Below are positions 1 to 6,301 of a stretch of DNA of 6,301 nucleotides, in pieces (the stretch's first letter is position 1; each line of letters opens with the position of its first letter). The notes under the pieces are model-generated. The model was not told the origin of the DNA. It saw only the letters and a list, made by a program, of their open reading frames with translations, and ran no database searches. This DNA is from an uncultured Clostridia bacterium (GTDB lineage: Bacteria > Bacillota > Clostridia > Oscillospirales > Ruminococcaceae). A program made the position numbers and the translations under genes. The DNA is taken from the NCBI GenBank assembly GCA_937901805.1, contig CALDJI010000148.1:1-6301 (forward strand), in the 5' to 3' direction.

Positions 1-2534
1 GTTCGGTTATCGTTGTCGGTCCGGAACTGAAGATGTATCAGTGCGGCCTCCCGAAGGAGATGGCTTTGGAGCTGTTTAAGCCCTTTGTCATGAAACGTCT
101 GGTAGAGACTGGCAAGGCAGGCAATATCAAGAGCGCCCGTAAGATGGTGGACCGCGCCAAGGACGACGTCTGGGATGCTCTGGAAATCGTTATTAAGAAT
201 CATCCGGTCCTGCTCAACCGTGCGCCGACCCTGCATAGACTGGGTATCCAGGCATTTGAACCCGTCCTGGTAGAGGGCAGGGCGCTGAAGCTCCATCCGC
301 TCGTCTGTACCGCTTACAATGCGGACTTTGACGGCGACCAGATGGCGGTTCATGTCCCCTTGTCGGCAGAGGCGCAGGCGGAAGCACGCTTCCTTATGCT
401 GGCTGCAAACAACCTGCTTAAACCGTCCGATGGACGCCCGGTTGCAGTCCCGACTCAGGATATGATTCTCGGTTCGTACTATTTGACCCTGGTCAAAGAA
501 GGGGAACCGGGCGAGGGCAAGGTTTTCCGCGATATCAACGAGGCCCTGATGGCATATCAGGCTGGTGTTGTCGGCCTTCACGCTCCTATCCGCGTGCGTG
601 TTTCCAAAGAGATTGGCGGGCATAAAATCACCAAGCTCATTGACGCGACCGTTGGCCGGTTAATCTTCAACACCCCGATTCCGCAGGATTTAGGCTATGT
701 AGACCGTCAGAATTCTGATACCGTGCTCGATCTTGAGGTTTCTTTCTTGGTAGGAAAGAAACAGCTCGGGAATATCATCGATCGCTGCATTAAAATCCAT
801 GGAACCACCCGGACTTCAGAAATCCTGGATGAAATTAAAGCTCAGGGTTATAAATATTCTACCAAGGGCGCCATTACGGTTTCCGTTGCAGACGCCGTTA
901 TTCCTCCGCAGAAGAAAGAACTTCTGGCTGAAGCGGACGCACAGATTGATAAGGTGACCAGACAGTACCGCAGGGGTCTTATCTCGGATGAGGAGCGCTA
1001 CAACGCGGTTATTAAGACCTGGAACGAGACCACCGATAAGGTGGCAGACGCACTGAAGGATAATTTGGGACAGTACAACCCGATCTTCATGATGGCAGAT
1101 TCCGGTGCGCGTGGTTCTATGAACCAGATTCGTCAGCTTGCCGGAATGCGCGGATTGATTGCAAATACCTCCGGTCATGCGATTGAGATTCCGATTCGCT
1201 CCAACTACCGTGAAGGTCTGAATATTCTGGAATACTTCATTTCTTCCCGTGGCGCGAGAAAAGGACTTGCCGATACGGCGCTTCGTACCGCGGACTCCGG
1301 TTATTTGACCCGTCGTCTGGTCGACGTTTCCCAGGATGTCATTGTCCGTCAGGATGACTGCGGTACCCGCAATGGTATCTATGTCTATGACATCAAGGAT
1401 GGCAACGAGATGATCGAGGATATGCAGGAGCGCCTGGTTGGACGCTATCCGGCAGAGGATATTATCGATCCGCAGACTGGGGAGATCCTGGTCAGCCGGG
1501 AAAAGATGATGACCGATGTCGATGCGGCCAAGGTTGTGAAGGCGGGTATCAAGCGCGTGAAGATCCGCTCCATTCTCACCTGTGCTTCTAAACAGGGAAT
1601 TTGCGCGCACTGCTATGGTGCAAACCTTGCAAACGGCAAATCCGCTGCAATCGGCGAGGCGGTCGGCATCATCGCCGCACAGTCTATCGGCGAACCGGGT
1701 ACTCAGCTGACCATGCGTACTTTCCATACGGGCGGTATTGCAAACGCTGAGGATATCACACAGGGTCTTCCGCGTGTTGAGGAACTGTTTGAGGGCAGAA
1801 AACCGAAACATCTTGCAATTATCAGTGAAATCGGCGGAGAAGTCCGGATTGAAGAAATCAAGAAAAACCGCCACGCGGTTATCTTTAATAAAGAGACCGG
1901 GGAAGAAGCAAGTTATCTGATCCCCTACGGTTCCAGACTGAAAGTAAACGACGGCGACGTAATTGAAGCAGGCGATCTCGTAACAGAGGGTTCTGTCAAT
2001 CCACACGATGTCCTTGCTATCAAGGGGGCCGAAGCCGTTCAGGATTACCTGATTCAGGAAGTCCAGAGGGTTTACCGGATGCAGGGCGTTGACGTCAACG
2101 ATAAGCATATCGAAGTTATCGTCCGCCAGATGATGCGCAAAGTTCGTGTGGACGATGCAGGCGACACTGCTCTGCTTGCAGGTTCCATGATTGATAAGAG
2201 CGAATTTGAAACTGCCAATGAGAAAATTGAGGCAAGGATTGCAGCAGGGGAAACCGAACTCCGTCCGGCTACCTGCGATCCGGTTTTGCTCGGTATCACC
2301 AAGGCCTCCCTGGCAACCGATTCCTTCCTCTCCGCGGCTTCCTTCCAGGAAACCACAAGAGTGCTCACCGACGCGGCAATCAAGGGGAAAGTGGATCCGC
2401 TGCTCGGCCTGAAGGAAAATGTTATCATCGGTAAACTGGTTCCGGCTGGAACCGGTATGGCATGTTATCGCGACGTCGAAGTGTTGGAAGAAAACAATTC
2501 TTCCGCAGAAGTATTGACAAACAGCGCGGAATAA
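1..2534 (+). CDS. rpoC: DNA-directed RNA polymerase subunit beta' (5'-truncated)
   Basis: Largest catalytic subunit of RNA polymerase, carrying the active-site Mg and most of the DNA/RNA channel. The first complete codon is at 3 and the frame is already open ([13 protein letters not shown]...), so the start lies upstream; 843 residues are visible. Compared with the roughly 1200 residues usual in Firmicutes, about 340-350 N-terminal residues (zinc ribbon, clamp) are missing. The Mg-binding motif NADFDGDQ is at 318-341, with its three Asp codons at 324, 330 and 336. The bridge helix ([14 protein letters not shown] onward) spans about 1203-1320. The second zinc site is complete: Cys at 1359, then C-x6-C-x2-C at 1581, 1602 and 1611. 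The trigger loop (TMRTFHTGG) has its catalytic His at 1725 and runs straight on without the large SI3 insertion of proteobacteria, as expected for a Gram-positive enzyme. The C-terminal core ([19 protein letters not shown]) is intact, and the protein ends at TAA 2532-2534. rpoB is expected upstream, outside the window. Confidence 0.98.
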   Translation, partial: SVIVVGPELKMYQCGLPKEMALELFKPFVMKRLVETGKAGNIKSARKMVDRAKDDVWDALEIVIKNHPVLLNRAPTLHRLGIQAFEPVLVEGRALKLHPLVCTAYNADFDGDQMAVHVPLSAEAQAEARFLMLAANNLLKPSDGRPVAVPTQDMILGSYYLTLVKEGEPGEGKVFRDINEALMAYQAGVVGLHAPIRVRVSKEIGGHKITKLIDATVGRLIFNTPIPQDLGYVDRQNSDTVLDLEVSFLVGKKQLGNIIDRCIKIHGTTRTSEILDEIKAQGYKYSTKGAITVSVADAVIPPQKKELLAEADAQIDKVTRQYRRGLISDEERYNAVIKTWNETTDKVADALKDNLGQYNPIFMMADSGARGSMNQIRQLAGMRGLIANTSGHAIEIPIRSNYREGLNILEYFISSRGARKGLADTALRTADSGYLTRRLVDVSQDVIVRQDDCGTRNGIYVYDIKDGNEMIEDMQERLVGRYPAEDIIDPQTGEILVSREKMMTDVDAAKVVKAGIKRVKIRSILTCASKQGICAHCYGANLANGKSAAIGEAVGIIAAQSIGEPGTQLTMRTFHTGGIANAEDITQGLPRVEELFEGRKPKHLAIISEIGGEVRIEEIKKNRHAVIFNKETGEEASYLIPYGSRLKVNDGDVIEAGDLVTEGSVNPHDVLAIKGAEAVQDYLIQEVQRVYRMQGVDVNDKHIEVIVRQMMRKVRVDDAGDTALLAGSMIDKSEFETANEKIEARIAAGETELRPATCDPVLLGITKASLATDSFLSAASFQETTRVLTDAAIKGKVDPLLGLKENVIIGKLVPAGTGMACYRDVEVLEENNSSAEVLTNSAE

Positions 2535-2543
2535 TGCTAAAAT
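2514..2543 (+). promoter_or_regulatory. Vegetative extended -10 promoter for rpsL, -35 inside rpoC
   Basis: A -35 box TTGACA (2514-2519, perfect consensus) is followed by an 18-bp spacer and TGC-TAAAAT (2535-2543), a TGn extended -10 with five of six matches to TATAAT. The -35 box and most of the spacer lie within the last codons of rpoC, and the -10 follows its stop codon. The predicted transcription start is about 2549-2551, giving an rpsL leader of about 93 nt. This is sequence matching only. It implies that the ribosomal protein/elongation factor genes have their own vegetative-sigma promoter as well as possible read-through from rpoBC. Confidence 0.75.
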
Positions 2544-2549
2544 ATGTAA

Positions 2550-2566
2550 TTGTGTGTAAAACACAA
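2550..2566 (+). other. Small hairpin at the predicted 5' end of the rpsL mRNA
   Basis: The arms TTGTGT (2550-2555) and ACACAA (2561-2566) pair perfectly around the loop GTAAA. The hairpin begins almost exactly at the transcription start predicted for the upstream promoter, so it could act as a 5'-end stabilising stem. It is only six A/U-rich pairs, so chance is possible. Confidence 0.4.
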
Positions 2567-2575
2567 AATTCAGGT

Positions 2576-2639
2576 GTGAAAAGTGGGCTTTTTCACCAAA
2601 GCCCCACTTCCACATAAACAAATTTTTAGTGAGGAGGTG
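2576..2639 (+). promoter_or_regulatory. Structured rpsL leader with competing hairpins and SD-covering stem
   Basis: Three local pairings overlap. Hairpin A pairs GTGAAAA (2576-2582) with TTTTCAC (2590-2596). Hairpin B pairs 2581-2591 with 2598-2609 (11 pairs, one bulged C at 2605). Hairpin C pairs CACTTCC (2605-2611) with GGAGGTG (2633-2639, one G-U), which is the rpsL Shine-Dalgarno; it continues past single mismatches through 2613-2615/2629-2631 and 2617-2618/2626-2627. A and B cannot coexist, and B and C compete for 2605-2609. B would free the ribosome site, while A plus C would hide it. No U-run directly follows B, so translational control seems more likely than termination. The pairings are read from the sequence; regulation is inference. 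Confidence 0.45.
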
Positions 2640-2643
2640 CAAT

Positions 2644-3069
2644 ATGCCAACCTTTAACCAGCTTGTTCGTAAGGGCAGACAGGATGTAGAGAAAAAATCC
2701 GGCGCTCCTGCGCTTCAGAGAGGATACAACTCTAAGAAACGCGAGTATACGGATCACAACTCTCCGCAAAAGCGCGGTGTCTGCACAGCAGTTCGTACCA
2801 TGACTCCGAAAAAGCCGAACTCCGCTCTTAGAAAGATCGCCAGAGTTAAGCTTACCAATGGAATCGAGGTCACTGCTTACATCCCGGGTATCGGCCACAA
2901 CCTTCAGGAGCACAGTGTTGTCCTGATCCGTGGCGGACGTGTTAAGGACCTTCCTGGTACACGTTACCATATTATCCGCGGAACTCTTGATGCACAGGGT
3001 GTAGCCAAGAGAATGCAAGCCCGTTCCAAATACGGTGCTAAACGTCCGAAGGCTGGTGCATCAAAGTAA
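2644..3069 (+). CDS. rpsL: 30S ribosomal protein S12
   Basis: Small-subunit protein at the decoding centre, contacting 16S rRNA helices and affecting tRNA selection accuracy. It is 141 residues ([13 protein letters not shown]...), with the 13-residue insertion between the N-terminal tail and the QKRGVCT core that Bacillus S12 has and E. coli lacks. Core motifs are PQKRGVCT (41-48), [11 protein letters not shown] (54-64), GHNLQEHSV (84-92) and GGRVKDLPG (97-105). Lys56 and Lys101 correspond to E. coli Lys43 and Lys88, so both classic streptomycin-resistance positions are wild type. Asp102 corresponds to the Asp that many bacteria beta-methylthiolate. The start is ATG 2644, six bases after AGGAGG (2632-2637). 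An in-frame GTG at 2629 would add five residues but overlaps that ribosome site, so it is rejected. It follows rpoC by 109 bp; the small L7Ae-like gene found here in Bacillus is absent. Confidence 0.98.
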   Translation: MPTFNQLVRKGRQDVEKKSGAPALQRGYNSKKREYTDHNSPQKRGVCTAVRTMTPKKPNSALRKIARVKLTNGIEVTAYIPGIGHNLQEHSVVLIRGGRVKDLPGTRYHIIRGTLDAQGVAKRMQARSKYGAKRPKAGASK

Positions 3070-3106
3070 TCAAAGCCCCAACGTAGCGTAATTGCTGCCG
3101 ATGAGC

Positions 3107-3132
3107 GGCTATCTATAGAATATGGATAGGCC
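3107..3132 (+). other. Hairpin in the rpsL-rpsG intercistronic gap
   Basis: CTATC (3109-3113) pairs with GATAG (3125-3129). Inside it a U-G pair (3114/3124) and ATA/TAT (3115-3117/3121-3123) close on a GAA triloop (3118-3120), giving nine stacked pairs. GG 3107-3108 can add two more pairs with CC 3131-3132 past a bulged G. A shorter stem, GCCG (3097-3100) with CGGC (3106-3109), competes at its left base. No T run follows, so it does not look like a terminator. In E. coli, S7 represses its own message by binding the rpsL-rpsG gap. A similar role here is possible, but the sequence alone cannot show it. Confidence 0.4.
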
Positions 3133-3153
3133 TTTCATTGGCAAACGGGAGTT

Positions 3154-3182
3154 TTGGAACTTTCGAGTACCTGAGATATCAT
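3154..3182 (+). promoter_or_regulatory. Possible weak promoter just upstream of rpsG
   Basis: TTGGAA (3154-3159, four of six to consensus) and TATCAT (3177-3182, five of six) are 17 bp apart. The implied start near 3189 would leave only a few bases before the Shine-Dalgarno. Spacing and -10 match are good but the -35 is poor, there is no TGn element, and the leader would be very short. It is offered as a weak candidate only; rpsG is more likely co-transcribed with rpsL. Confidence 0.22.
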
Positions 3183-3204
3183 TTATGTGAAGGAGGGAAG
3201 CGAA

Positions 3205-3675
3205 GTGCCAAGAAGAGGTCGTATCGCAAAAAGAGACGTACTGCCGGATCCGCTGTACAATTCCAAGCTCGTGACCCGTCTTATCAACAACATCATGTAT
3301 GATGGTAAGAAAGGCGTCGCACAGAAGATTGTTTACGGTGCATTCGACATCGTCCATGAAAAAACCGGAAAAGAAGCTCTCGAAGTTTTCGAGGAAGCTA
3401 TGGAGAATATCATGCCGGTCCTGGAGGTCAAAGCCCGCCGTGTTGGTGGTGCCACCTATCAGGTCCCAATGGAAGTCCGTCCGGAAAGAAGACAGACTTT
3501 GGGTCTGCGCTGGATCACAACTTATTCCCGCAACCGTTCTGAAAAAACCATGAGAGAGAGACTTGCAGGAGAAATCCTCGATGCTGTCAATGGTAATGGC
3601 GGTGCAGTGAAGAAACGCGAAGATACCCATAAGATGGCAGAGGCAAACAAGGCTTTTGCCCATTACAGATGGTAG
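3205..3675 (+). CDS. rpsG: 30S ribosomal protein S7
   Basis: Primary 16S rRNA-binding protein that nucleates assembly of the 30S head and lines the E-site/mRNA exit region. It is 156 residues, the same length as Bacillus S7. It opens with [20 protein letters not shown] (1-20), has the rRNA-binding beta-hairpin motif [13 protein letters not shown] (76-88) followed by EVRPERR (90-96), and ends with the conserved [19 protein letters not shown] (138-156). The start is GTG at 3205, supported by exact family alignment of the N-terminus and by AGGAGG (3191-3196) eight bases upstream. The in-frame GTG at 3187 would add six non-homologous residues and precede the ribosome site, so it is rejected. The ATG at 3185 is followed at once by TGA. 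The gap from rpsL is 135 bp, long for a co-transcribed ribosomal pair. Confidence 0.98.
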   Translation: MPRRGRIAKRDVLPDPLYNSKLVTRLINNIMYDGKKGVAQKIVYGAFDIVHEKTGKEALEVFEEAMENIMPVLEVKARRVGGATYQVPMEVRPERRQTLGLRWITTYSRNRSEKTMRERLAGEILDAVNGNGGAVKKREDTHKMAEANKAFAHYRW

Positions 3676-3697
3676 TTTTCATGATTGGTTGTGCATA

Positions 3698-3716
3698 TGT
3701 CCGTGAATAACGGACA
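3698..3716 (+). other. Perfect 7-bp hairpin after rpsG
   Basis: TGTCCGT (3698-3704) and ACGGACA (3710-3716) pair perfectly around the five-base loop GAATA. It begins 22 bases after the rpsG stop and has no T run behind it. It may be a 3'-end stabiliser or part of a larger structured gap with the palindrome that follows. Confidence 0.4.
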
Positions 3717-3738
3717 AACATGTTGTTGAATAAGAAAT

Positions 3739-3759
3739 GCAGGGCGCCCTGCGGTTTTT
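3739..3759 (+). terminator. Candidate intrinsic terminator between rpsG and fusA
   Basis: GCAGGGCGCCCTGC (3739-3752) is a perfect 14-base palindrome. As RNA it forms GCAGG/CCTGC around a GCGC loop, and two bases later comes a run of five T (3755-3759). The shape suits a short intrinsic terminator, possibly partial, since fusA follows in the same direction. The stem is short (five pairs) and the same bases can join a longer fold reaching 3784, so termination may be weak or conditional. A dyad of this kind could also be a protein-binding site. Confidence 0.5.
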
Positions 3760-3784
3760 CTAAAGAAGCCGTATTGCGCCTTGC
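3739..3784 (+). promoter_or_regulatory. Long alternative hairpin in the fusA leader
   Basis: GCAGGGCGC (3739-3747) pairs with GCGCCTTGC (3776-3784) over nine positions with one G-U. After a 2x2 internal loop (3748-3749 against 3774-3775), 3750-3759 pairs with 3764-3773 over ten positions with three G-U pairs, closed by the tetraloop CTAA (3760-3763). This fold uses both the palindrome and the T run of the short terminator-like hairpin, so the two are mutually exclusive. CCTTG (3779-3783) in its right arm also matches CAAGG (3811-3815) at the fusA ribosome site. The pairings are directly visible; a switching role is inference. Confidence 0.45.
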
Positions 3785-3823
3785 TCCCTAATTTATTTGC
3801 TATCGATTAACAAGGAGGACAAT

Positions 3824-5878
3824 ATGCCAAGAGAAATCCCACTCGAGCTTACTCGTAATATTGGCATTATGGCCCACATTGACGCCGGTAAGACCACTGC
3901 AACTGAGCGTATCCTGTACTATACAGGTCGTACTCATAAGATTGGTGATACCCACGAAGGTACGGCTACAATGGACTGGATGGAGCAGGAGCAGGAAAGA
4001 GGGATTACCATCACCTCCGCTGCTACTACTGCATTCTGGAAAGGCCATCGTATCAATATCATTGACACACCGGGGCACGTGGACTTCACTGTTGAAGTTG
4101 AGCGTTCTCTGCGCGTACTGGACGGCTCTGTCACAGTTTTCTGTGCAAAGGGCGGCGTTGAGCCTCAGTCCGAGACTGTTTGGCGCCAGGCTGATAAATA
4201 CCATGTACCGCGTATGGCTTTTGTCAACAAGATGGACATTATGGGCGCTAATTTCTATAACGTCGTTTCCATGATGCATGACAGACTGAAATGCAACGCT
4301 GTCCCAATCCAGCTGCCGATCGGCGCTGAGGACACTTTTGTCGGCGTCATCGATCTTGTTGAGATGCATGCAATTATCTATCACAACGACCTCGGCACAG
4401 ACTTCACTGTGGAAGAGATCCCTGCTGATATGAAAGAAAAGGCGGAAGAGTACCGCGGCCAGCTGATGGAAGCAGTCGCAGAACTCGACGAGGATCTGAT
4501 GATGAAATACCTCGACGGGGAAGATATCTCGACTGATGAAATCAAAAAGGCGATCAGAAAAGGTACTATTTCTAATGAATTTGTCCCTGTTCTGTGCGGT
4601 ACTGCCTATCGTAACAAAGGTGTTCAGCCTTTGCTTGATGCGATTGTCGATTTCATGCCTTCTCCGGTGGATGTTGATCATATCACTGGTATCAATCCGG
4701 AAACCGGTGAGGAGGAAGTCAGACCGTCTGATGATTCCCATCCGTTTGCTGCACTTGCATTCAAAATTGCAACCGACCCGTATGTCGGAAAGCTCTGCTT
4801 CTTCCGTGTATACTCCGGTTCTGTGGATGCAGGCACAACCGTTTACAATGCGAACAAGGATAACAATGAGAGAATCGGCCGTATCCTTCAGATGCACGCA
4901 AACCACAGACAGGATATCGAAACCTGCTATGCAGGAGATATTGCTGCTGCTGTCGGCCTGAAGAATACTAGCACTGGTGATACCCTCTGCGACAGAAAAG
5001 CTCCGATTATCCTCGAGTCGATGGAATTCCCAGAGCCGGTTATCCGTGTTGCGATTGAGCCGAAGACGAAGGCCGGCCAGGAAAAAATGGGCATTGCGCT
5101 TGCAAAACTGGCAGAAGAGGATCCGACTTTCCGCACCTATACCGATGAGGAAACCGGACAGACCATTATCGCCGGCATGGGCGAACTTCACCTGGAAATC
5201 ATCGTTGACCGTTTGCTCCGTGAGTTCAAGGTCGAAGCAAATGTCGGTAAGCCTCAGGTTTCTTACAAAGAGACCATTAAGGGCAATGCAGATGTCGATA
5301 TGAAATATGCAAGACAGTCCGGTGGCCGTGGCCAGTATGGTCATGTTAAAATCCGTGTCGCTCCTAATGAGAGCGGTAAGGGCTATGAGTTCAAGAACGC
5401 CATTGTCGGCGGCGCGATTCCGAAAGAGTATATTCCTGCTGTTGACGCAGGTATTCAGGGCGCGCTCCAGACCGGTATTCTTGCTGGTTATCCGGTTGTC
5501 GATGTCAAGGTCGAACTCTATGATGGTTCTTATCATGAGGTTGACTCCTCTGAGATGGCATGTAAGATTGCCGGTTCTATGGCTATCAAAGAAGCCCTCA
5601 GAAAAGCAGGCTCCGTTATTTTGGAACCGATTATGAGAGTTGTTGTCATCACTCCGGAAGATTACATGGGCGATGTTATCGGCGACCTCAACTCCCGCCG
5701 CGGACAGATTCAGGGTATGGAACCGAGAAACGGCAGTGAGGAAATTACAGCGATGGTTCCGCTGTCTGAGATGTTCGGTTATGCAACTGATCTCCGCTCC
5801 AGAACACAGGGACGCGGCCAGTATTCTATGGAGTCCATTGCAGAGACAATCATGTCTGCAAGGGCAAAAAATGACTGA
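3824..5878 (+). CDS. fusA: Translation elongation factor G
   Basis: Ribosomal translocase GTPase that moves tRNA and mRNA after peptide transfer and helps recycle ribosomes; target of fusidic acid. It has 684 residues. The G domain shows G1 AHIDAGKT (17-24), switch I RGITIT (59-64), G3 DTPGH (81-85), G4 NKMD (135-138) and a G5-like GTAYRNKG. Domains II (FRVYSG, QMHANHR), III ([25 protein letters not shown]), IV ([18 protein letters not shown]) and V ([21 protein letters not shown]) follow in the normal order. The start is ATG 3824, five bases after AAGGAGG (3812-3818). An upstream in-frame TTG at 3797 would add nine unrelated residues and is rejected. Odd point: after QGRGQYSME the protein goes directly to [10 protein letters not shown], where EF-G normally has about nine more residues (a Y-x-E-x-P segment). 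This accounts for its being shorter than the roughly 692 residues of Bacillus. It looks functional and is the fusA-position copy next to tuf. Confidence 0.97.
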   Translation: MPREIPLELTRNIGIMAHIDAGKTTATERILYYTGRTHKIGDTHEGTATMDWMEQEQERGITITSAATTAFWKGHRINIIDTPGHVDFTVEVERSLRVLDGSVTVFCAKGGVEPQSETVWRQADKYHVPRMAFVNKMDIMGANFYNVVSMMHDRLKCNAVPIQLPIGAEDTFVGVIDLVEMHAIIYHNDLGTDFTVEEIPADMKEKAEEYRGQLMEAVAELDEDLMMKYLDGEDISTDEIKKAIRKGTISNEFVPVLCGTAYRNKGVQPLLDAIVDFMPSPVDVDHITGINPETGEEEVRPSDDSHPFAALAFKIATDPYVGKLCFFRVYSGSVDAGTTVYNANKDNNERIGRILQMHANHRQDIETCYAGDIAAAVGLKNTSTGDTLCDRKAPIILESMEFPEPVIRVAIEPKTKAGQEKMGIALAKLAEEDPTFRTYTDEETGQTIIAGMGELHLEIIVDRLLREFKVEANVGKPQVSYKETIKGNADVDMKYARQSGGRGQYGHVKIRVAPNESGKGYEFKNAIVGGAIPKEYIPAVDAGIQGALQTGILAGYPVVDVKVELYDGSYHEVDSSEMACKIAGSMAIKEALRKAGSVILEPIMRVVVITPEDYMGDVIGDLNSRRGQIQGMEPRNGSEEITAMVPLSEMFGYATDLRSRTQGRGQYSMESIAETIMSARAKND

Positions 5879-5895
5879 TTTTAGGCGTAAAAACC

Positions 5896-5924
5896 TTGAA
5901 TTTTATCACAATACTTGCTACAAT
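5896..5924 (+). promoter_or_regulatory. Extended -10 promoter for tuf
   Basis: TTGAAT (5896-5901, four of six to the -35 consensus), a 17-bp spacer, and TGC-TACAAT (5916-5924), an extended -10 with five of six matches. The predicted start is about 5930-5932, giving a tuf leader of about 44 nt. The same TGC extended -10 arrangement occurs upstream of rpsL, which supports both calls. It would allow extra EF-Tu synthesis independent of fusA, fitting the usual excess of EF-Tu over EF-G. No terminator is visible between fusA and this site, so read-through is also likely. Confidence 0.65.
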
Positions 5925-5927
5925 ACC

Positions 5928-5952
5928 AAGTAAGCGAATCCTAAGCTTACTT
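5928..5952 (+). other. Leader hairpin upstream of tuf
   Basis: AAGTAAGC (5928-5935) and GCTTACTT (5945-5952) pair perfectly over eight bases with a nine-base loop. The stem starts at the transcription start predicted for the tuf promoter and ends eight bases before GGAGG (5961-5965), so the ribosome site stays open. A 5'-end mRNA-stabilising stem is the simplest reading. A smaller stem CTAAG/CTTAG (5941-5945/5950-5954) competes with it. Confidence 0.45.
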
Positions 5953-5974
5953 AGATTAAGGGAGGAACAGAAAA

Positions 5975-6301
5975 ATGGCAAAGTCTAAATTTGAACGTAC
6001 CAAGCCACATGTTAACATTGGTACTATTGGTCACGTTGACCACGGCAAAACCACTCTGACTGCAGCTATCACCAAGACTCTGGCTCTCAAAGGCCAGGCT
6101 CAGTACGAAGCATATGACATGATTGATAAGGCTCCGGAAGAGAGAGAGCGTGGAATCACAATCAACACCGCACATGTTGAGTATGAAACCGACAAACGTC
6201 ACTATGCACACGTTGACTGCCCGGGACATGCTGACTATGTCAAAAACATGATCACTGGTGCTGCTCAGATGGACGGCGCTATCCTGGTCGTTTCTGCTGC
6301 T
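5975..6301 (+). CDS. tuf: Translation elongation factor Tu (3'-truncated)
   Basis: GTPase that carries aminoacyl-tRNA to the ribosomal A site. The frame is open from ATG 5975 to the window edge: exactly 109 codons of about 400. It opens [20 protein letters not shown], with G1 GHVDHGKT (19-26), switch [10 protein letters not shown] (56-64) and G3 DCPGH (81-85), where His85 is the catalytic His. It ends ...[11 protein letters not shown], before the NKxD guanine-specificity motif. GGAGG (5961-5965) lies nine bases upstream of the start. It sits 96 bp after fusA in the normal str order and has its own promoter. Nothing unusual is seen in the visible part, and the remaining domains are outside the window. 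Confidence 0.98.
   Translation, partial: MAKSKFERTKPHVNIGTIGHVDHGKTTLTAAITKTLALKGQAQYEAYDMIDKAPEERERGITINTAHVEYETDKRHYAHVDCPGHADYVKNMITGAAQMDGAILVVSAA

Noticed and set aside
2581..2627. Intrinsic terminator after rpoC formed by the stem 2581-2609 and T5 at 2623-2627
   Set aside because: The T run is 13 bases beyond the stem, too far for a normal intrinsic terminator. The region is better read as an rpsL leader structure.
816..2642. A 608-codon open frame on the minus strand across rpoC and the rpsL leader
   Set aside because: It is antisense to intact, fully conserved rpoC and has no recognisable domain. Its length follows from codon use of the + strand gene, which leaves few stops in the opposite frame.
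2626..3663. Minus-strand open frames opposite rpsL (2626-3018) and rpsG (3109-3663)
   Set aside because: Both are fully antisense to highly conserved ribosomal protein genes and give low-complexity, unrecognisable proteins.
3739..3784. Miniature inverted-repeat element or insertion remnant in the rpsG-fusA gap
   Set aside because: No flanking direct repeats are visible and there is no second copy in the window. A local RNA hairpin explains the repeats.
3775..3810. A promoter for fusA (TTGCTC 3782-3787, GATTAA 3805-3810)
   Set aside because: Both boxes match the consensus poorly and the start would fall at the Shine-Dalgarno, so it is not convincing.
3800..5536. A 578-codon open frame on the minus strand across fusA
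   Set aside because: It is a shadow of the fusA coding sequence. The translation resembles no family and there is no sensible ribosome site for it.
5951..6229. A 92-codon minus-strand open frame opposite the tuf start
   Set aside because: It lies antisense to the conserved EF-Tu N-terminus; no domain or promoter supports it.

Overview
The window is a stretch of core information-processing genes from a Gram-positive bacterium, all on the + strand: the 3' two-thirds of rpoC, then complete rpsL, rpsG and fusA, and the first 109 codons of tuf. This is the classical str cluster directly downstream of the RNA polymerase beta' gene. Base composition is balanced (about half G+C by eye). The beta' subunit lacks the large trigger-loop insertion of proteobacteria, S12 carries the 13-residue N-terminal insertion shared with Bacillus S12, and the Shine-Dalgarno sites are strong. 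Together with the EF-G and EF-Tu sequence style, this points to the Clostridia, most likely an Oscillospiraceae/Ruminococcaceae-type organism. The family-level placement is inference from remembered sequences, not a search.

Layout: rpoC (1-2534, 5' end outside the window); a 109-bp gap holding an extended -10 promoter and a structured leader; rpsL (2644-3069); a 135-bp gap with a hairpin; rpsG (3205-3675, GTG start); a 148-bp gap with a perfect 14-bp palindrome followed by a T run, which can also fold into a much longer hairpin; fusA (3824-5878); a 96-bp gap with a second extended -10 promoter and a leader hairpin; tuf (5975 to the window end, truncated). Coding DNA fills more than 90 percent of the window. 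No RNA gene, mobile element, CRISPR array or prophage trace is visible, and the + strand genes account for all long reading frames.

The genes work together in gene expression: beta' makes RNA, S12 and S7 build the decoding centre and head of the 30S subunit, EF-Tu delivers aminoacyl-tRNA, and EF-G drives translocation. The coding content is ordinary. The points worth a second look are in the gaps and at one protein end: (1) the rpsL leader has overlapping, mutually exclusive hairpins, one of which would cover the rpsL ribosome binding site; (2) the rpsG-fusA gap has two competing folds, one resembling an intrinsic terminator; (3) EF-G appears to lack about nine residues of a normally conserved C-terminal segment. 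I see no convincing undescribed multi-gene system here.
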